This document shows, in pieces, positions 1-8,429 of a stretch of 20,970 nt of DNA. The position numbers and the translations under genes were made by a program. The notes under the pieces are model-generated. The model ran no database searches and was not told the origin of the DNA. It saw only the letters and a list, made by a program, of their open reading frames with translations. Each line of letters opens with the position of its first letter. The stretch's first letter is position 1. This DNA is from Gp7-AA10 sp041483175 (GTDB taxonomy: Bacteria > Acidobacteriota > Thermoanaerobaculia > Gp7-AA8): positions 1 through 20,970 of the forward strand of contig JBGPFD010000036.1 of assembly GCA_041483175.1 (NCBI GenBank), in the 5' to 3' direction.

Positions 1-1381
1 AGAACGCGCCGTCCACGGTCGAGATGCGGGGATCGCATCCGGCCGAGGGATCCTGATTGGGGCCGGTGGTGCAACCGCCGGCAAGCTGGCCGACGACCTG
101 GCCGCTGGCAATCATGACCAGGGAACCCGAACTACCTCCGTAGACTCCGCCCTCAGTGGGACTTGTAAAGGCGCTGTAGAGGAAGCTCGAATGAGGCCAG
201 CTGGAACAACTGCTCAGCGCCGAGTTACTGACTGTCGTGGAGAACTGCTCGGGATAGGGAACACCGCTCGGCGCGGGGTGCGACACGCGATAAAGCCTTG
301 TCCCGTCGGCAACGGCAGAAGTACTCGCGTTCCAGCCCAGAAATACACGCCCGGACGGAATGGCGTTCAGACGCATGAATGAGAAATCGCTACTCGTCGA
401 ATTCACGAGGAGTGTGGCGCCGTTGGAACGTGGGACGGTGTCCAGCGGAGGATACTCGCTCGAAACGCAGCTCACGTATTCGTAATCGAAGTGGGCCTCC
501 AGAGAACTCGCCGCGGTCTGGTCATGAATGCAGTGATTGGCCGTAAGCAACCAAGGCGTACGGCTGTTCGCTTGGTCGTTCAACAGGCCACCAGTGCAGA
601 GGTAACTCAAGCCGTCTTCAGTCTTCACGTACACGAGCTGAGCGATTGCACTCTTCACTTGCGTGACTGGCGACCACGTTCCTGTCGTGACGCATTGAAC
701 GTCGACCAGGCAGGTCGGATCATCATTGGTGCCAGGTTTGAGGAGTGGGTGAAGGTGGACGAGCTCCATCACTTCGCGGATGTCGAATGACGCGCCGTCG
801 CTTCCGGCGGGTACTTCGACTTCGATGTGAATGACCTGTCCGCGTGTACTCGGCGTCCAGATGGCGTCATGTGGATCGATGAGGCTCTGGTCAAACGCGG
901 TCGGCGTATCCCCCTCGCCATAGACCCAGAGTACTGCGCCCTGCGGAAGCTTTACGTTCTCGAGGTGCAGCCGCAGCCCGTAGGCATGTTGGACTTCAAT
1001 CGATGCGCTCCAGACGATTCCGCCGTCAGACTTCGCCATGAGTCCACCGGCAACACCGACCGGAGCACCTTTGAAGGCTTGGAGCTGGTCGATTCGAACC
1101 GGCAGCGTACCGCCAATGGACCGCGAGAAACCGTTGCGTGTCGGCACGTTGGGCTGCTCATTCCATTGCTCGAGTGCCGCCAACTTCTCGGGAACCACGA
1201 TCTCCGCGGCGCCCAGAACGGCGGCAGGCTCGATGGCCATGCGATCGGCGAGACGTGGCGCGGCTGGAAACGTCTTCACTCCAAACGCTTCACGCGAGAC
1301 GTGCATGGGGGCTGACTGCCCGAATGCAAATGCAGGCCACAAGAAAAAGACAAAGACGAATCTTCCGAGCTTACGTGACAT
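1..1381 (-). CDS. Secreted trypsin-like serine endopeptidase (lysyl-endopeptidase-like), C-terminus beyond left edge
   Basis: Reading the minus strand from an ATG at 1381 gives 460 uninterrupted codons that run off the left edge, so the gene is partial at its 3' end. The N-terminus is a signal peptide (SRKLGR, then a hydrophobic stretch FVFVFFLWPAFAFG, likely cleaved near residue 21). Residues ~22-220 look like a propeptide. The catalytic domain begins near Cys224 and shows a trypsin-fold triad: His283 in TANHC, Asp332 in SSDFSFMRL and Ser418 in GGSSGSL. The GSSGS form of the serine motif and the many cysteines (224, 230, 262, 284, 305, 392, 437, 449) resemble Achromobacter lysyl endopeptidase; specificity is not determined by what is visible. 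A G-run (AGGGGGG) lies 3 nt before the ATG. Expected role: exported protease with several disulfides. It is divergent from the protein kinase gene. Confidence 0.88.
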   Translation of the reverse strand, partial: MSRKLGRFVFVFFLWPAFAFGQSAPMHVSREAFGVKTFPAAPRLADRMAIEPAAVLGAAEIVVPEKLAALEQWNEQPNVPTRNGFSRSIGGTLPVRIDQLQAFKGAPVGVAGGLMAKSDGGIVWSASIEVQHAYGLRLHLENVKLPQGAVLWVYGEGDTPTAFDQSLIDPHDAIWTPSTRGQVIHIEVEVPAGSDGASFDIREVMELVHLHPLLKPGTNDDPTCLVDVQCVTTGTWSPVTQVKSAIAQLVYVKTEDGLSYLCTGGLLNDQANSRTPWLLTANHCIHDQTAASSLEAHFDYEYVSCVSSEYPPLDTVPRSNGATLLVNSTSSDFSFMRLNAIPSGRVFLGWNASTSAVADGTRLYRVSHPAPSGVPYPEQFSTTVSNSALSSCSSWPHSSFLYSAFTSPTEGGVYGGSSGSLVMIASGQVVGQLAGGCTTGPNQDPSAGCDPRISTVDGAF

Positions 1382-1431
1382 TTTCCCCCCTAAGTATTTT
1401 CTGTGGAATCGAACCCGTTTACACCGAGGCA

Positions 1432-1448
1432 GTACTCTCGATGAGTAC
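1432..1448. promoter_or_regulatory. Inverted repeat in the protease/kinase divergent intergenic region
   Basis: GTACTC (1432-1437) and GAGTAC (1443-1448) form a perfect 6-bp inverted repeat around a 5-nt centre. It sits 50 bp upstream of the protease ATG and ~105 bp upstream of the kinase ATG, in the relatively AT-rich 170-bp divergent spacer. An operator is possible but no regulator is identified. Confidence 0.3.
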
Positions 1449-1513
1449 AGACCCAAGCGGTTCTTTTCTGGATGATTGAAGCTATTGTGACGCAGCGGTG
1501 GTCGCGCGGCAAG

Positions 1514-1527
1514 CGGTTCGCGAACCG
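1514..1527. promoter_or_regulatory. Perfect 14-bp palindrome upstream of the kinase start
   Basis: CGGTTCGCGAACCG is fully self-complementary and ends 24 bp before the preferred kinase ATG at 1552. The position suits an operator or a short leader hairpin. Its presence argues mildly that the stretch before 1552 is regulatory rather than coding. The binding protein is unknown. Confidence 0.35.
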
Positions 1528-1551
1528 TCAGAGCGGTACCATGTTCACCCT

Positions 1552-3354
1552 ATGTCCTTCCAGTGTATCCGCTGTCACGCGGAAATCGACCGCATTTTTA
1601 AAGCCTGCCCGCATTGCGGCGAGCCGGTGACCGACTTTCTCCGCCGCTATCTCGAGGAGCCGGTCGACGGGAAGTACCGCATCGTCGAGCGGCTGGGCGC
1701 GGGCGGCATGGGCGAGGTCTACAAAGTCGAGCACGTTTTCCTGCGCTCGACGCGCGTGATCAAGGTCATCCGGCCGCAGATTTCCGGGAGCGAAGACGCG
1801 CACGAGCGCTTTCTGCGCGAGGCGCAACTGGCCACCAGGGTGCAGCATCCGAATGTGGCCACGCTGCACGATTTTTCCGCGCTGCCGGACGGATCGCACT
1901 ACATGGTTTGGGAGTTCATCGAGGGAGAGAACCTCGCGCAGGTGATCCATCGCCGCGGCGTCCTCCCGCCGGGCGAAGCGATCGGCCTCGCGGTACAGGC
2001 CCTGGCTGGACTGGAGGCCATCCATCGCGCGGGCATCATTCATCGCGACATCAGCCCGGAAAACCTGATGATCACGCGCGATGGCCTGGTGAAAATCATC
2101 GACCTCGGCGTAGCGAAATCGGACGAGGGCGATTACGCGGTGACGCGTACCGGCATCTTCGTCGGCAAGCTGCGCTACGCCTCTCCCGAACACCTCGGCT
2201 TCCTGGCCGAGGGGGAGAAAATCGACGGGCGCGCCGACCTCTACTCGATGGCCGTTGTGCTGGTCGAAATGCTCACCGGCAAACCGCCGTTCGAGGCCAC
2301 CACGCCGCACCAGTACATCCTGCACCACTCGCGCGATACCAGCGTGCAATCGCTGGATCTCTCCGCGTTGCCGGGCGGATCGGAGCTGCAGGGCGTACTT
2401 CGCCAGGCGCTGGAGCACGATCGCAGCAAACGGTTCGGCAGCGCGCGCGAGTTCGCTGCCGCTCTCGATCGCCTGGCGGGGACGCTAACGACGATCTCCG
2501 ACGACCAGACGCTCCGCCTCACGCCCCCATCGGGGACGACGATCCGCACCGAAGTCCCGCAAGCCCCGGCAACGCAAACCGCGACGATCCGCACCGAAGT
2601 CCCCCAAGCCCCCGCGGCGCCAACCGTCGTCGAGCCGCAGCAGCGACGATCGTCGACCATCGTCGTGGTGGTGATCGTCTTGCTGATCGCCGTCGCGGCG
2701 ATGATCGCCGTGGCGGTCGTCGCATGGCGCATGTGGCCGCGTCCCGCCGCTGTAGTAACAAGTACTATAGCGGCGACAGCCCCGAAGCCCATGCCTGCGC
2801 AACCGGCGACGACCACGGTGGAGGTCGTGCCGCCGCCGCCCGTTCCGCAGCCGGAACCTGAGACCCCGGTCACGGCGACCGTTGCGCCGGCCCCGAAGAA
2901 AACACCTGCTCGAGCGGAGACCGAACGGGAATCACAACCGCAGCCGGCGCCGCGCGAGCCGGAGCGATCGGTTGCCTCCTCCGAACCGACGCAGATCTAC
3001 ACCGAGGGGGGCGTCGGATCGCGGAATGAGGAAGCGATCAGTTTTGCACGCGAACGGCTTCGCGGGGTCAAGCGCGTATCGCTCGATGCCCGCGGCGACG
3101 CCGACCTCGGCAAGCAGCTCGCGGATCGACTGCAGGGGATCAATCTCACGGTCGCGGACCATGCCGATGTGCAGATTCGTTTCTACGGAAAGGTGACCCA
3201 TCTCAGCTTCGGCAGGAAACAGCGCGCGGCAGAAGCAACGGTCCTGAAAAACGGGCAGCCCGTGTTTCGGTACGAGCTGAAGCAGGAGGATTACCGTGTC
3301 GGCGACAATCCGGCGGAGGCGTTTGCGAGGGTGTTGAGCGACGTGTTCCAGTAA
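1552..3354 (+). CDS. Zinc-ribbon, membrane-anchored Ser/Thr protein kinase (PknB/Hanks type)
   Basis: 600 aa from ATG 1552. A GTG at 1498 would add 18 residues without family character and across a perfect palindrome, so the ATG directly before the zinc ribbon is preferred. Order of parts: zinc ribbon with Cys5/Cys8 and Cys19/Cys22; kinase domain ~42-310 with glycine loop GAGGMGEV (49-56), ATP-anchoring Lys71, catalytic HRDISPEN (Asp166), DLG in place of DFG (184-186) and SPE (211-213); a linker with an 11-residue duplication (330-340, 345-355); one transmembrane helix (~369-391); a Pro-rich stalk; and an extracytoplasmic domain (~490-600) of unrecognised family. All core catalytic residues are present, so an active kinase is expected, phosphorylating cytoplasmic Ser/Thr targets in response to an envelope signal and/or the redox or metal state of the zinc ribbon (inference). 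It is monocistronic between divergent and convergent neighbours. Confidence 0.95.
   Translation: MSFQCIRCHAEIDRIFKACPHCGEPVTDFLRRYLEEPVDGKYRIVERLGAGGMGEVYKVEHVFLRSTRVIKVIRPQISGSEDAHERFLREAQLATRVQHPNVATLHDFSALPDGSHYMVWEFIEGENLAQVIHRRGVLPPGEAIGLAVQALAGLEAIHRAGIIHRDISPENLMITRDGLVKIIDLGVAKSDEGDYAVTRTGIFVGKLRYASPEHLGFLAEGEKIDGRADLYSMAVVLVEMLTGKPPFEATTPHQYILHHSRDTSVQSLDLSALPGGSELQGVLRQALEHDRSKRFGSAREFAAALDRLAGTLTTISDDQTLRLTPPSGTTIRTEVPQAPATQTATIRTEVPQAPAAPTVVEPQQRRSSTIVVVVIVLLIAVAAMIAVAVVAWRMWPRPAAVVTSTIAATAPKPMPAQPATTTVEVVPPPPVPQPEPETPVTATVAPAPKKTPARAETERESQPQPAPREPERSVASSEPTQIYTEGGVGSRNEEAISFARERLRGVKRVSLDARGDADLGKQLADRLQGINLTVADHADVQIRFYGKVTHLSFGRKQRAAEATVLKNGQPVFRYELKQEDYRVGDNPAEAFARVLSDVFQ
2539..2616 (+). 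repeat. 45-bp-period direct duplication in the kinase juxtamembrane linker
   Basis: Two near-identical ~33-bp copies (2539-2571 and 2584-2616) begin ACGATCCGCACCGAAGTCCC and are offset by exactly 45 bp. Each encodes TIRTEVPQAPA, so the duplication keeps the frame and lengthens the flexible linker between the kinase domain and the membrane helix. Confidence 0.8.
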
Positions 3355-3363
3355 GAGCTAACG

Positions 3364-3418
3364 GTGTAGCGGCGGGCGTCATCGCCCGCCGGGCCGGCGA
3401 GGACGCCGGCCCCTACAC
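3364..3418. repeat. Two-hairpin palindromic element (REP-like) between convergent genes
   Basis: An outer stem GTGTAG (3364-3369)/CTACAC (3413-3418) encloses two perfect hairpins. The first is GGCGGGCG-TCAT-CGCCCGCC (3371-3390), 8-bp stem. The second is GGGCCGGCG-AGGA-CGCCGGCCC (3391-3412), 9-bp stem. Only C3370 is unpaired at the junction, so the single strand folds as a three-way junction. It fills the 66-bp gap between the kinase stop and the stop of the convergent dehydrogenase gene. It could limit read-through in both directions, but there is no T-run for a classical intrinsic terminator. The architecture suggests a dispersed REP-type repeat; related structures occur at 5934-5981 and 9192-9247. 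Confidence 0.75.
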
Positions 3419-3420
3419 GG

Positions 3421-6400
3421 TCAGCTTTCTACGAGGGCCCGCAACTGCCGCGATGCGACGGTGAGCATGGCCAGATCGATGGTCGTCGTGGCGCGGAAAT
3501 CGATCATGGTCTGATCGATCCGCTCGACGACGCGGGTTCGCGAGGCCAGCCATGCATCGACGGGATCGCGGGCGCCGTCGGTCTCGCCGATCACGCGCGA
3601 GGCGAGAATGCTCTGGTAGTTGAACAGATCATCGACTACCGAGGCGACGGCGGCCTTCTGCCACGGCGTTTCGGCGGCGATCGACGCGCCGGCGGCGCGG
3701 AGCCGGTCGAGCCCGAAACGCGCGCCGAGGCCGAAGTAGACGCGCGCGACGTCCTCCACTTTCCGGCCGCTGCGCGCGAGGTGGACGATATCCAGCGCGG
3801 CGCTCATCACGCCGAGGCTGGCCACGCGATACGCGAGGTGCTCGGGGATGCCGCTCGCCTCGAGCTCTCCCTGCCGCGTCTTGAGGCTGGCCAGGAGCAG
3901 CGCCGGAAGAATATCGTGCAGTTTGCCGGCCAATGTCTCGATGCACGAGCGGAACTCGGCGACATACTTGGCGATGTCGAGTTTTTCGTACCCGCTCCGC
4001 AACAGCCAGCCGATGGCGCGCTCCAGAAGCCGTCCCACCTCGATCATCATCTCGATCTGAATCTGCGCCGGCAGCTTGTTGTCGAGCGCCTCGATCTCCG
4101 ACCATAGCGACCGCAGGTCGAACGACTCGCGGATGATGGTGAAGGCGCGGGCGACGTCGCACTCCGGTTTTCCGGTTTCCTCGTTCATCTGCATCATCTG
4201 CGTAGGGCGCACGCGGTTGATGATGGTGTTGGTCACATACGTGGCGATGATCTCGCGCCGCAGCCGGTGCCGTTCGATGGCCGCGCGGTACCGCGTGCGC
4301 AACGCGTGCGGAAAATAGAGGATCAGATCCTCGACCAGCAGCGGATCGTCGGGCAGATCCGACGCCAAAAGGTCCTGATACAGCGCGATCTTGCTGTAGG
4401 CCATCAGCACGGCAATTTCGGGGCGCGTCAGGCCGATATGCGCGGCGTGCCGCTCCGCGATGGTGTCGTCGTCGGGAAGACCTTCCAGCGCGCGATCGAG
4501 CCTGCCGGCCCGCTCGAGCACGCGCATGAAACGCGCATGCTCGTCGAGTACCGATTCGCCGAGCGTGTGGGTGATGGAGATGGCCTGGGTCTGCTCGTAA
4601 TTGTCGCGCAGCACCAGGTGGCCGACTTCGTCGGTCATTTCCGCGAGCAGCTCGTTGCGATCCTCGGAGCGCAGCTCGCCGTGCTCGACGGCATCGTAAA
4701 AGAGGATCTTGATGTTCACCTCGTGGTCGGAGGTGTCGACGCCTGCGGAGTTGTCGATGGCGTCGGTGTTGATCTTCCCGCCGTCGAGAGCGAATTCAAT
4801 TCTCGCCTTCTGCGTCAAGCCGAGGTTTGCTCCCTCGCCGACGACGCGTGCGCGCAGCTCCGTGGCGTCGATGCGCAGCGCGTCGTTCGCGCGATCGCGC
4901 GCCGCGGCGTGCTCCTCATGGCTGGCCTTGACGTACGTACCGATCCCCCCGAGCCAGAGCAGATCGGCCCGCGCGCGGAGAATGGCCTTGATCAGATCGG
5001 CCGGCTTGACCGACTTGGCCTGCAGATCGAACCGCCGCTGCACTTCCTCGGAAATTTTCAGCGTTTTTGCCGAACGCTCGTAAATCGCGCCGCCCTTCGA
5101 CAGCAGTTTGGTGTTGTAGCCGTTCCAGTTCAGGCGCTCGTCGAAGAGGCGCTTGCGTTCGGCGAGGCTCACGGCAGGATCGGGATCGGGATCGACGACG
5201 ATGTGCGAGTGATTGAACGCGCCGACCATCCTGATGTGCGGCGACAGCAGCATCGCGTTGCCGAAGACGTCGCCGGACATGTCGCCGACGCCGGCGACCG
5301 TGAAGTCTTCGTGCTGAATGTCGACGCCGAGCTCGCGGAAGTGGCGCTTGACCGCCTCCCACCCGCCCTTCGCGGTGATGCCCATGGCCTTGTGGTCATA
5401 TCCGGCGCTGCCCCCGGATGCGAAGGCGTCACCAAGCCAGAAGCCATAGTCGCCGGAAATGGAATTGGCGATGTCGGAGAACGTCGCCGTCCCCTTGTCG
5501 GCGGCGACCACCAGGTAGGGATCGTCGTCATCGTAGCGGACGACGTTCGGCGGCGGGATGACATCGTTCCCGCGGCGGTTGTCCGTCAGATCGAGCATGC
5601 CGCGGAGCAGGGTCTTGTACGCTTCCACGCCTTCGCGCTGGAACGTGGCGCGGTCGGAGGAGGGATTCTTCACCACGAATCCGCCCTTCGACCCCATCGG
5701 CACGATGACCACGTTCTTGACGTTCTGCGCCTTCATCAGGCTGAGGATCTCGGTGCGGAAGTCTTCGCGGCGATCGGACCAGCGAATGCCGCCGCGCGCG
5801 ACTTTGCCCGCGCGCAGGTGAATTCCTTCCATCGACGGCGAATAGACGAAGATCTCGAACATCGGCCGCGGCGCCGGCAGTTCGGCGATCAACTGCGAGT
5901 TGAGTTTGATCGAGAGATAGGGCTTGCGACCCAGAGCCGGCTCTCCAGCCGGCTCCGGCGCCGCCTGAGAGGCGGCGCTACGTTGAAAGTAATTGGTGCG
6001 CAGCGTCGCATCGATCAGGGTCACGTACAGCCGCAGGATGCGATCCTCGTCCGGATTGCTCACCGCGTTGAGCGCCTCCTCGATCTGCGCGGAGATGCCC
6101 AGTGACGCCGCGCGGCGGCCTCCCGTCTTCGTCCCCGGTCCGAGCGTGGGGTCGAAGTTGTTGCGGAAGAGCTGCAGCAACAGACGCGTGATCGCGGGAT
6201 TGTTCACCAGCGTCTGCTGGATGTACGTTTCGCTGAGCGGCACGCCGATCTGCCGGACGTACTTGCAGTAGGCGCGCAGCACCACCACTTCGTGCCACTC
6301 CAGCTCCGCGCCGATCACCAGCCGATTGAAGCCGTCGTTCTCCGCCTCGCGATTCCAGACCCGGATGAAGGTCTCCTGAAACTTCTGCTTGATGGGCTGC

Positions 6401-8283
6401 AGATCGTCCTGCATGCCGGAGGCGGAAAGGCTGAAGTCACGGATGCGCACCGGACCGGCCGCGCCAAGCGGCTGCACCTCGTAGGGCACTTCGGACTGCA
6501 CGCGCAGGCCCATGCTCTCCAGGCGCGGCATGATCTCGGAGAGCGGCACCGGCGGGCCGGAGTGCACGATCTTGAAGTGGAACTGCCGCTGCTCCTGTCC
6601 GCGATGGCGGTAAAGATCGGCCACCAGTTCTCCGCCGCGCAGCACTTCCTCGACGTGCTCGATGTCGTACAGCGCGGCCTCGGCGGAGAAGCGCTCGGAG
6701 TAGGCCATGGGAAACGCTTTGCTGTAGCGATGATGCAGTTCGATCCCGGCTTCCTCCCCGCGTTGTTGCACCAGCGCTTCCAGCAGCCGGTCGCTCCACG
6801 TCCGCGCCGCTTCGGCGAGGTATGCCTCGATGCGCTTGATGTCGACTTCCGGAATGCGGCCTGGCGTGGTGCGAACGATGAACAGCCCGCGCGCGAGCGC
6901 GGCGTCGGTCACATGATCGGAAACCGTCGTGTCGCGACCGTCGAACGCCTGCTCCAGGATCTGCTTCGCCCGATCCTTGAAGTCCGGCGTATAGCGATCG
7001 CGCGGGACGAAGACGAAACAGGACACGAATCGCTCGAAGATGTCCTTGCGCGTGAAGAGCGCCACGCGATGACGTTCCTGCAGCAGCAGGATGCCGCGGG
7101 CGATGTCGAACAGATCGGTATCGGTGATCTGAAAAAACTCATCGCGTGGGAAGGTTTCCAGGATCTCCACCAGCGCCTTCCCGTTGTGACTGCGCGGATC
7201 GAGCCCTGCATGATCGAGAGTGCGCTTGAATTTCAGCCGCAGCATCGGGATCTCGCTCACGCTGCGGCTGTATGCGGCGGAGGTGAACAGTCCCAGAAAG
7301 CGATCCTCTCCGATCAACTCGCCGTTGCCGTCGTAGAGCTTGATTCCGATGCGGTCCATCGGCACCGGCCGATGAATCGTGCTGCGGTTGTTCGCCTTGG
7401 TGATGATCAGCAGGTCCTTCCGCCGCGCGTACGCGCTGAATTCCGGCGAAAGCGGCTCCTTGCTCCGTTCGATCGATTCGGGGCGCACCTCACGCAGGAT
7501 CCCCAACCCGCTCTCCGGTCTCGCCGGGAGATAGTCTTTCCCTTTGCGCGTCTCGAATCCGTAGCGGCGGTATCCGAGAAAAATAAAATTGCCGTCGTCG
7601 AGCCATCTCAGGAAGGCGTCAGCTTCGTCGACCTCCTCCTGCGGCATGGGAAGCTTGTGCCCTTCGATCTCGCGGATGTTTTCGCTCAGACGTTCGCGCA
7701 TCGCGCGCCAGTCGGTCACCGCGAGCCGCACCTGCTCGAGCACTCGCTCCAGCGATGCGCGGATCGATTCGAGCTCCGCCGCCTCGGTCTCCTGATCGAT
7801 CTCGATGTGCATGTACGACTCGGTCAACGCGTCCGTCGTCGCGGTCTGAGTCGATGCCAGCTCGACGCGCCGGCACTTCGCGTCGCGCCGGACGCTCACG
7901 ACGGGGTGGAGGAGCAAGTGGATGTTCCGCCTACGCTGGTTGATCTCCGCGGTGACGGAGTCGACCAGGAATGGCATGTCGTCGTTGACGATCTCGATGA
8001 TGGTGTGCTCGAGCGCCCAGCCGTTCTTCTCGGCGGTCGGATTGAAAAGGCGGATCTTCGGCGTGCCCGGCTTTCTCTCGCGTCCGAATTCCCACAGCGA
8101 CAGCACCGCGCCGAGGAGCGTGTCGAACGAGGTGTAGATGATGTCGTCCGGCGAGACCAGGGCGAAGTAGCGCCAGACGAAATGCGCTACGCTTTCGGCA
8201 TCGTCCGCGCTGACGCGATTCCTGACCTCTATGGCCAGTCGTTGGACGAGATCGACTTTCCGGTCTTCCGCCGTGAGAGTCAT
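3421..8283 (-). CDS. gdhB: NAD-specific glutamate dehydrogenase, large (~180 kDa) type
   Basis: 1620 aa from ATG 8283, close to the ~1600-1650 aa usual for this family. It oxidatively deaminates L-glutamate to 2-oxoglutarate and ammonia with NAD+, linking amino-acid catabolism to the TCA cycle in the cytoplasm. The N-terminal half is the long regulatory region of the family. The catalytic core starts with GGIRWSDRREDF (~831-842), followed by the substrate-site stretch PMGSKGGFVVKNP (~860-873) and the nucleotide-binding part around AGVGDMSGDVFGN (~995-1010). A TTG at 8343 is in frame and has a G-run (GGGGG) 4 nt upstream, giving a 1640-aa alternative; the ATG has a poor ribosome site but fits the family start better. 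Residues ~768-786 are a low-complexity Ala/Pro/Glu insert encoded by a palindromic repeat (5934-5981). It is last in the co-directional series. Confidence 0.95.
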   Translation of the reverse strand: MTLTAEDRKVDLVQRLAIEVRNRVSADDAESVAHFVWRYFALVSPDDIIYTSFDTLLGAVLSLWEFGRERKPGTPKIRLFNPTAEKNGWALEHTIIEIVNDDMPFLVDSVTAEINQRRRNIHLLLHPVVSVRRDAKCRRVELASTQTATTDALTESYMHIEIDQETEAAELESIRASLERVLEQVRLAVTDWRAMRERLSENIREIEGHKLPMPQEEVDEADAFLRWLDDGNFIFLGYRRYGFETRKGKDYLPARPESGLGILREVRPESIERSKEPLSPEFSAYARRKDLLIITKANNRSTIHRPVPMDRIGIKLYDGNGELIGEDRFLGLFTSAAYSRSVSEIPMLRLKFKRTLDHAGLDPRSHNGKALVEILETFPRDEFFQITDTDLFDIARGILLLQERHRVALFTRKDIFERFVSCFVFVPRDRYTPDFKDRAKQILEQAFDGRDTTVSDHVTDAALARGLFIVRTTPGRIPEVDIKRIEAYLAEAARTWSDRLLEALVQQRGEEAGIELHHRYSKAFPMAYSERFSAEAALYDIEHVEEVLRGGELVADLYRHRGQEQRQFHFKIVHSGPPVPLSEIMPRLESMGLRVQSEVPYEVQPLGAAGPVRIRDFSLSASGMQDDLQPIKQKFQETFIRVWNREAENDGFNRLVIGAELEWHEVVVLRAYCKYVRQIGVPLSETYIQQTLVNNPAITRLLLQLFRNNFDPTLGPGTKTGGRRAASLGISAQIEEALNAVSNPDEDRILRLYVTLIDATLRTNYFQRSAASQAAPEPAGEPALGRKPYLSIKLNSQLIAELPAPRPMFEIFVYSPSMEGIHLRAGKVARGGIRWSDRREDFRTEILSLMKAQNVKNVVIVPMGSKGGFVVKNPSSDRATFQREGVEAYKTLLRGMLDLTDNRRGNDVIPPPNVVRYDDDDPYLVVAADKGTATFSDIANSISGDYGFWLGDAFASGGSAGYDHKAMGITAKGGWEAVKRHFRELGVDIQHEDFTVAGVGDMSGDVFGNAMLLSPHIRMVGAFNHSHIVVDPDPDPAVSLAERKRLFDERLNWNGYNTKLLSKGGAIYERSAKTLKISEEVQRRFDLQAKSVKPADLIKAILRARADLLWLGGIGTYVKASHEEHAAARDRANDALRIDATELRARVVGEGANLGLTQKARIEFALDGGKINTDAIDNSAGVDTSDHEVNIKILFYDAVEHGELRSEDRNELLAEMTDEVGHLVLRDNYEQTQAISITHTLGESVLDEHARFMRVLERAGRLDRALEGLPDDDTIAERHAAHIGLTRPEIAVLMAYSKIALYQDLLASDLPDDPLLVEDLILYFPHALRTRYRAAIERHRLRREIIATYVTNTIINRVRPTQMMQMNEETGKPECDVARAFTIIRESFDLRSLWSEIEALDNKLPAQIQIEMMIEVGRLLERAIGWLLRSGYEKLDIAKYVAEFRSCIETLAGKLHDILPALLLASLKTRQGELEASGIPEHLAYRVASLGVMSAALDIVHLARSGRKVEDVARVYFGLGARFGLDRLRAAGASIAAETPWQKAAVASVVDDLFNYQSILASRVIGETDGARDPVDAWLASRTRVVERIDQTMIDFRATTTIDLAMLTVASRQLRALVES
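5934..5981. repeat. Paired-hairpin palindromic element lying in frame inside the glutamate dehydrogenase gene
   Basis: Two adjacent hairpins: GAGCCGGCT-CTCC-AGCCGGCTC (5934-5955), a perfect 9-bp stem with a 4-nt loop, and GCGCCGCCT-GAG-AGGCGGCGC (5958-5978), a 9-bp stem with a 3-nt loop, followed by TAC. The layout matches the element at 3364-3418, including a terminal CTAC, but the outer stem is lost. It encodes a short Ala/Pro/Glu/Gly-rich stretch between FQ and KPYLSIKLNS of the dehydrogenase without breaking the frame. Confidence 0.65.
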
Positions 8284-8429
8284 GCGGGAGGCAATTCTAT
8301 CTTTGTCGGCTCGCCCGGTCTCCCGGTCGGCTGCACTTGACAACTATCCCCCGATCGGCGGCCCCGAAGGGACGGCGGGCGACGACGAGCAGCATCGCGA
8401 ATCGTTTCCTGTCCGCGCATTCTATGAAA

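Noticed and set aside
191..1479. Several short plus-strand frames over the first 1.4 kb
   Set aside because: The opposite strand encodes one continuous protease with signal peptide and intact His/Asp/Ser triad running off the edge.
1498..1551. GTG start for the kinase 18 codons upstream
   Set aside because: It adds unrelated residues and crosses a perfect palindrome; the ATG at 1552 directly precedes the zinc ribbon.
3364..3418. Classical intrinsic terminator
   Set aside because: The hairpins are very stable but no T-run follows on either strand; it is listed as a palindromic repeat with a possible barrier role.
4267..8340. Long plus-strand open frames (612 aa at 4267-6105 and 682 aa at 6292-8340) opposite the glutamate dehydrogenase gene
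   Set aside because: They mirror a GC-rich coding strand, show no recognisable motifs and are His/Arg/Val-rich in the manner of antisense frames; the minus-strand product has complete family motifs.
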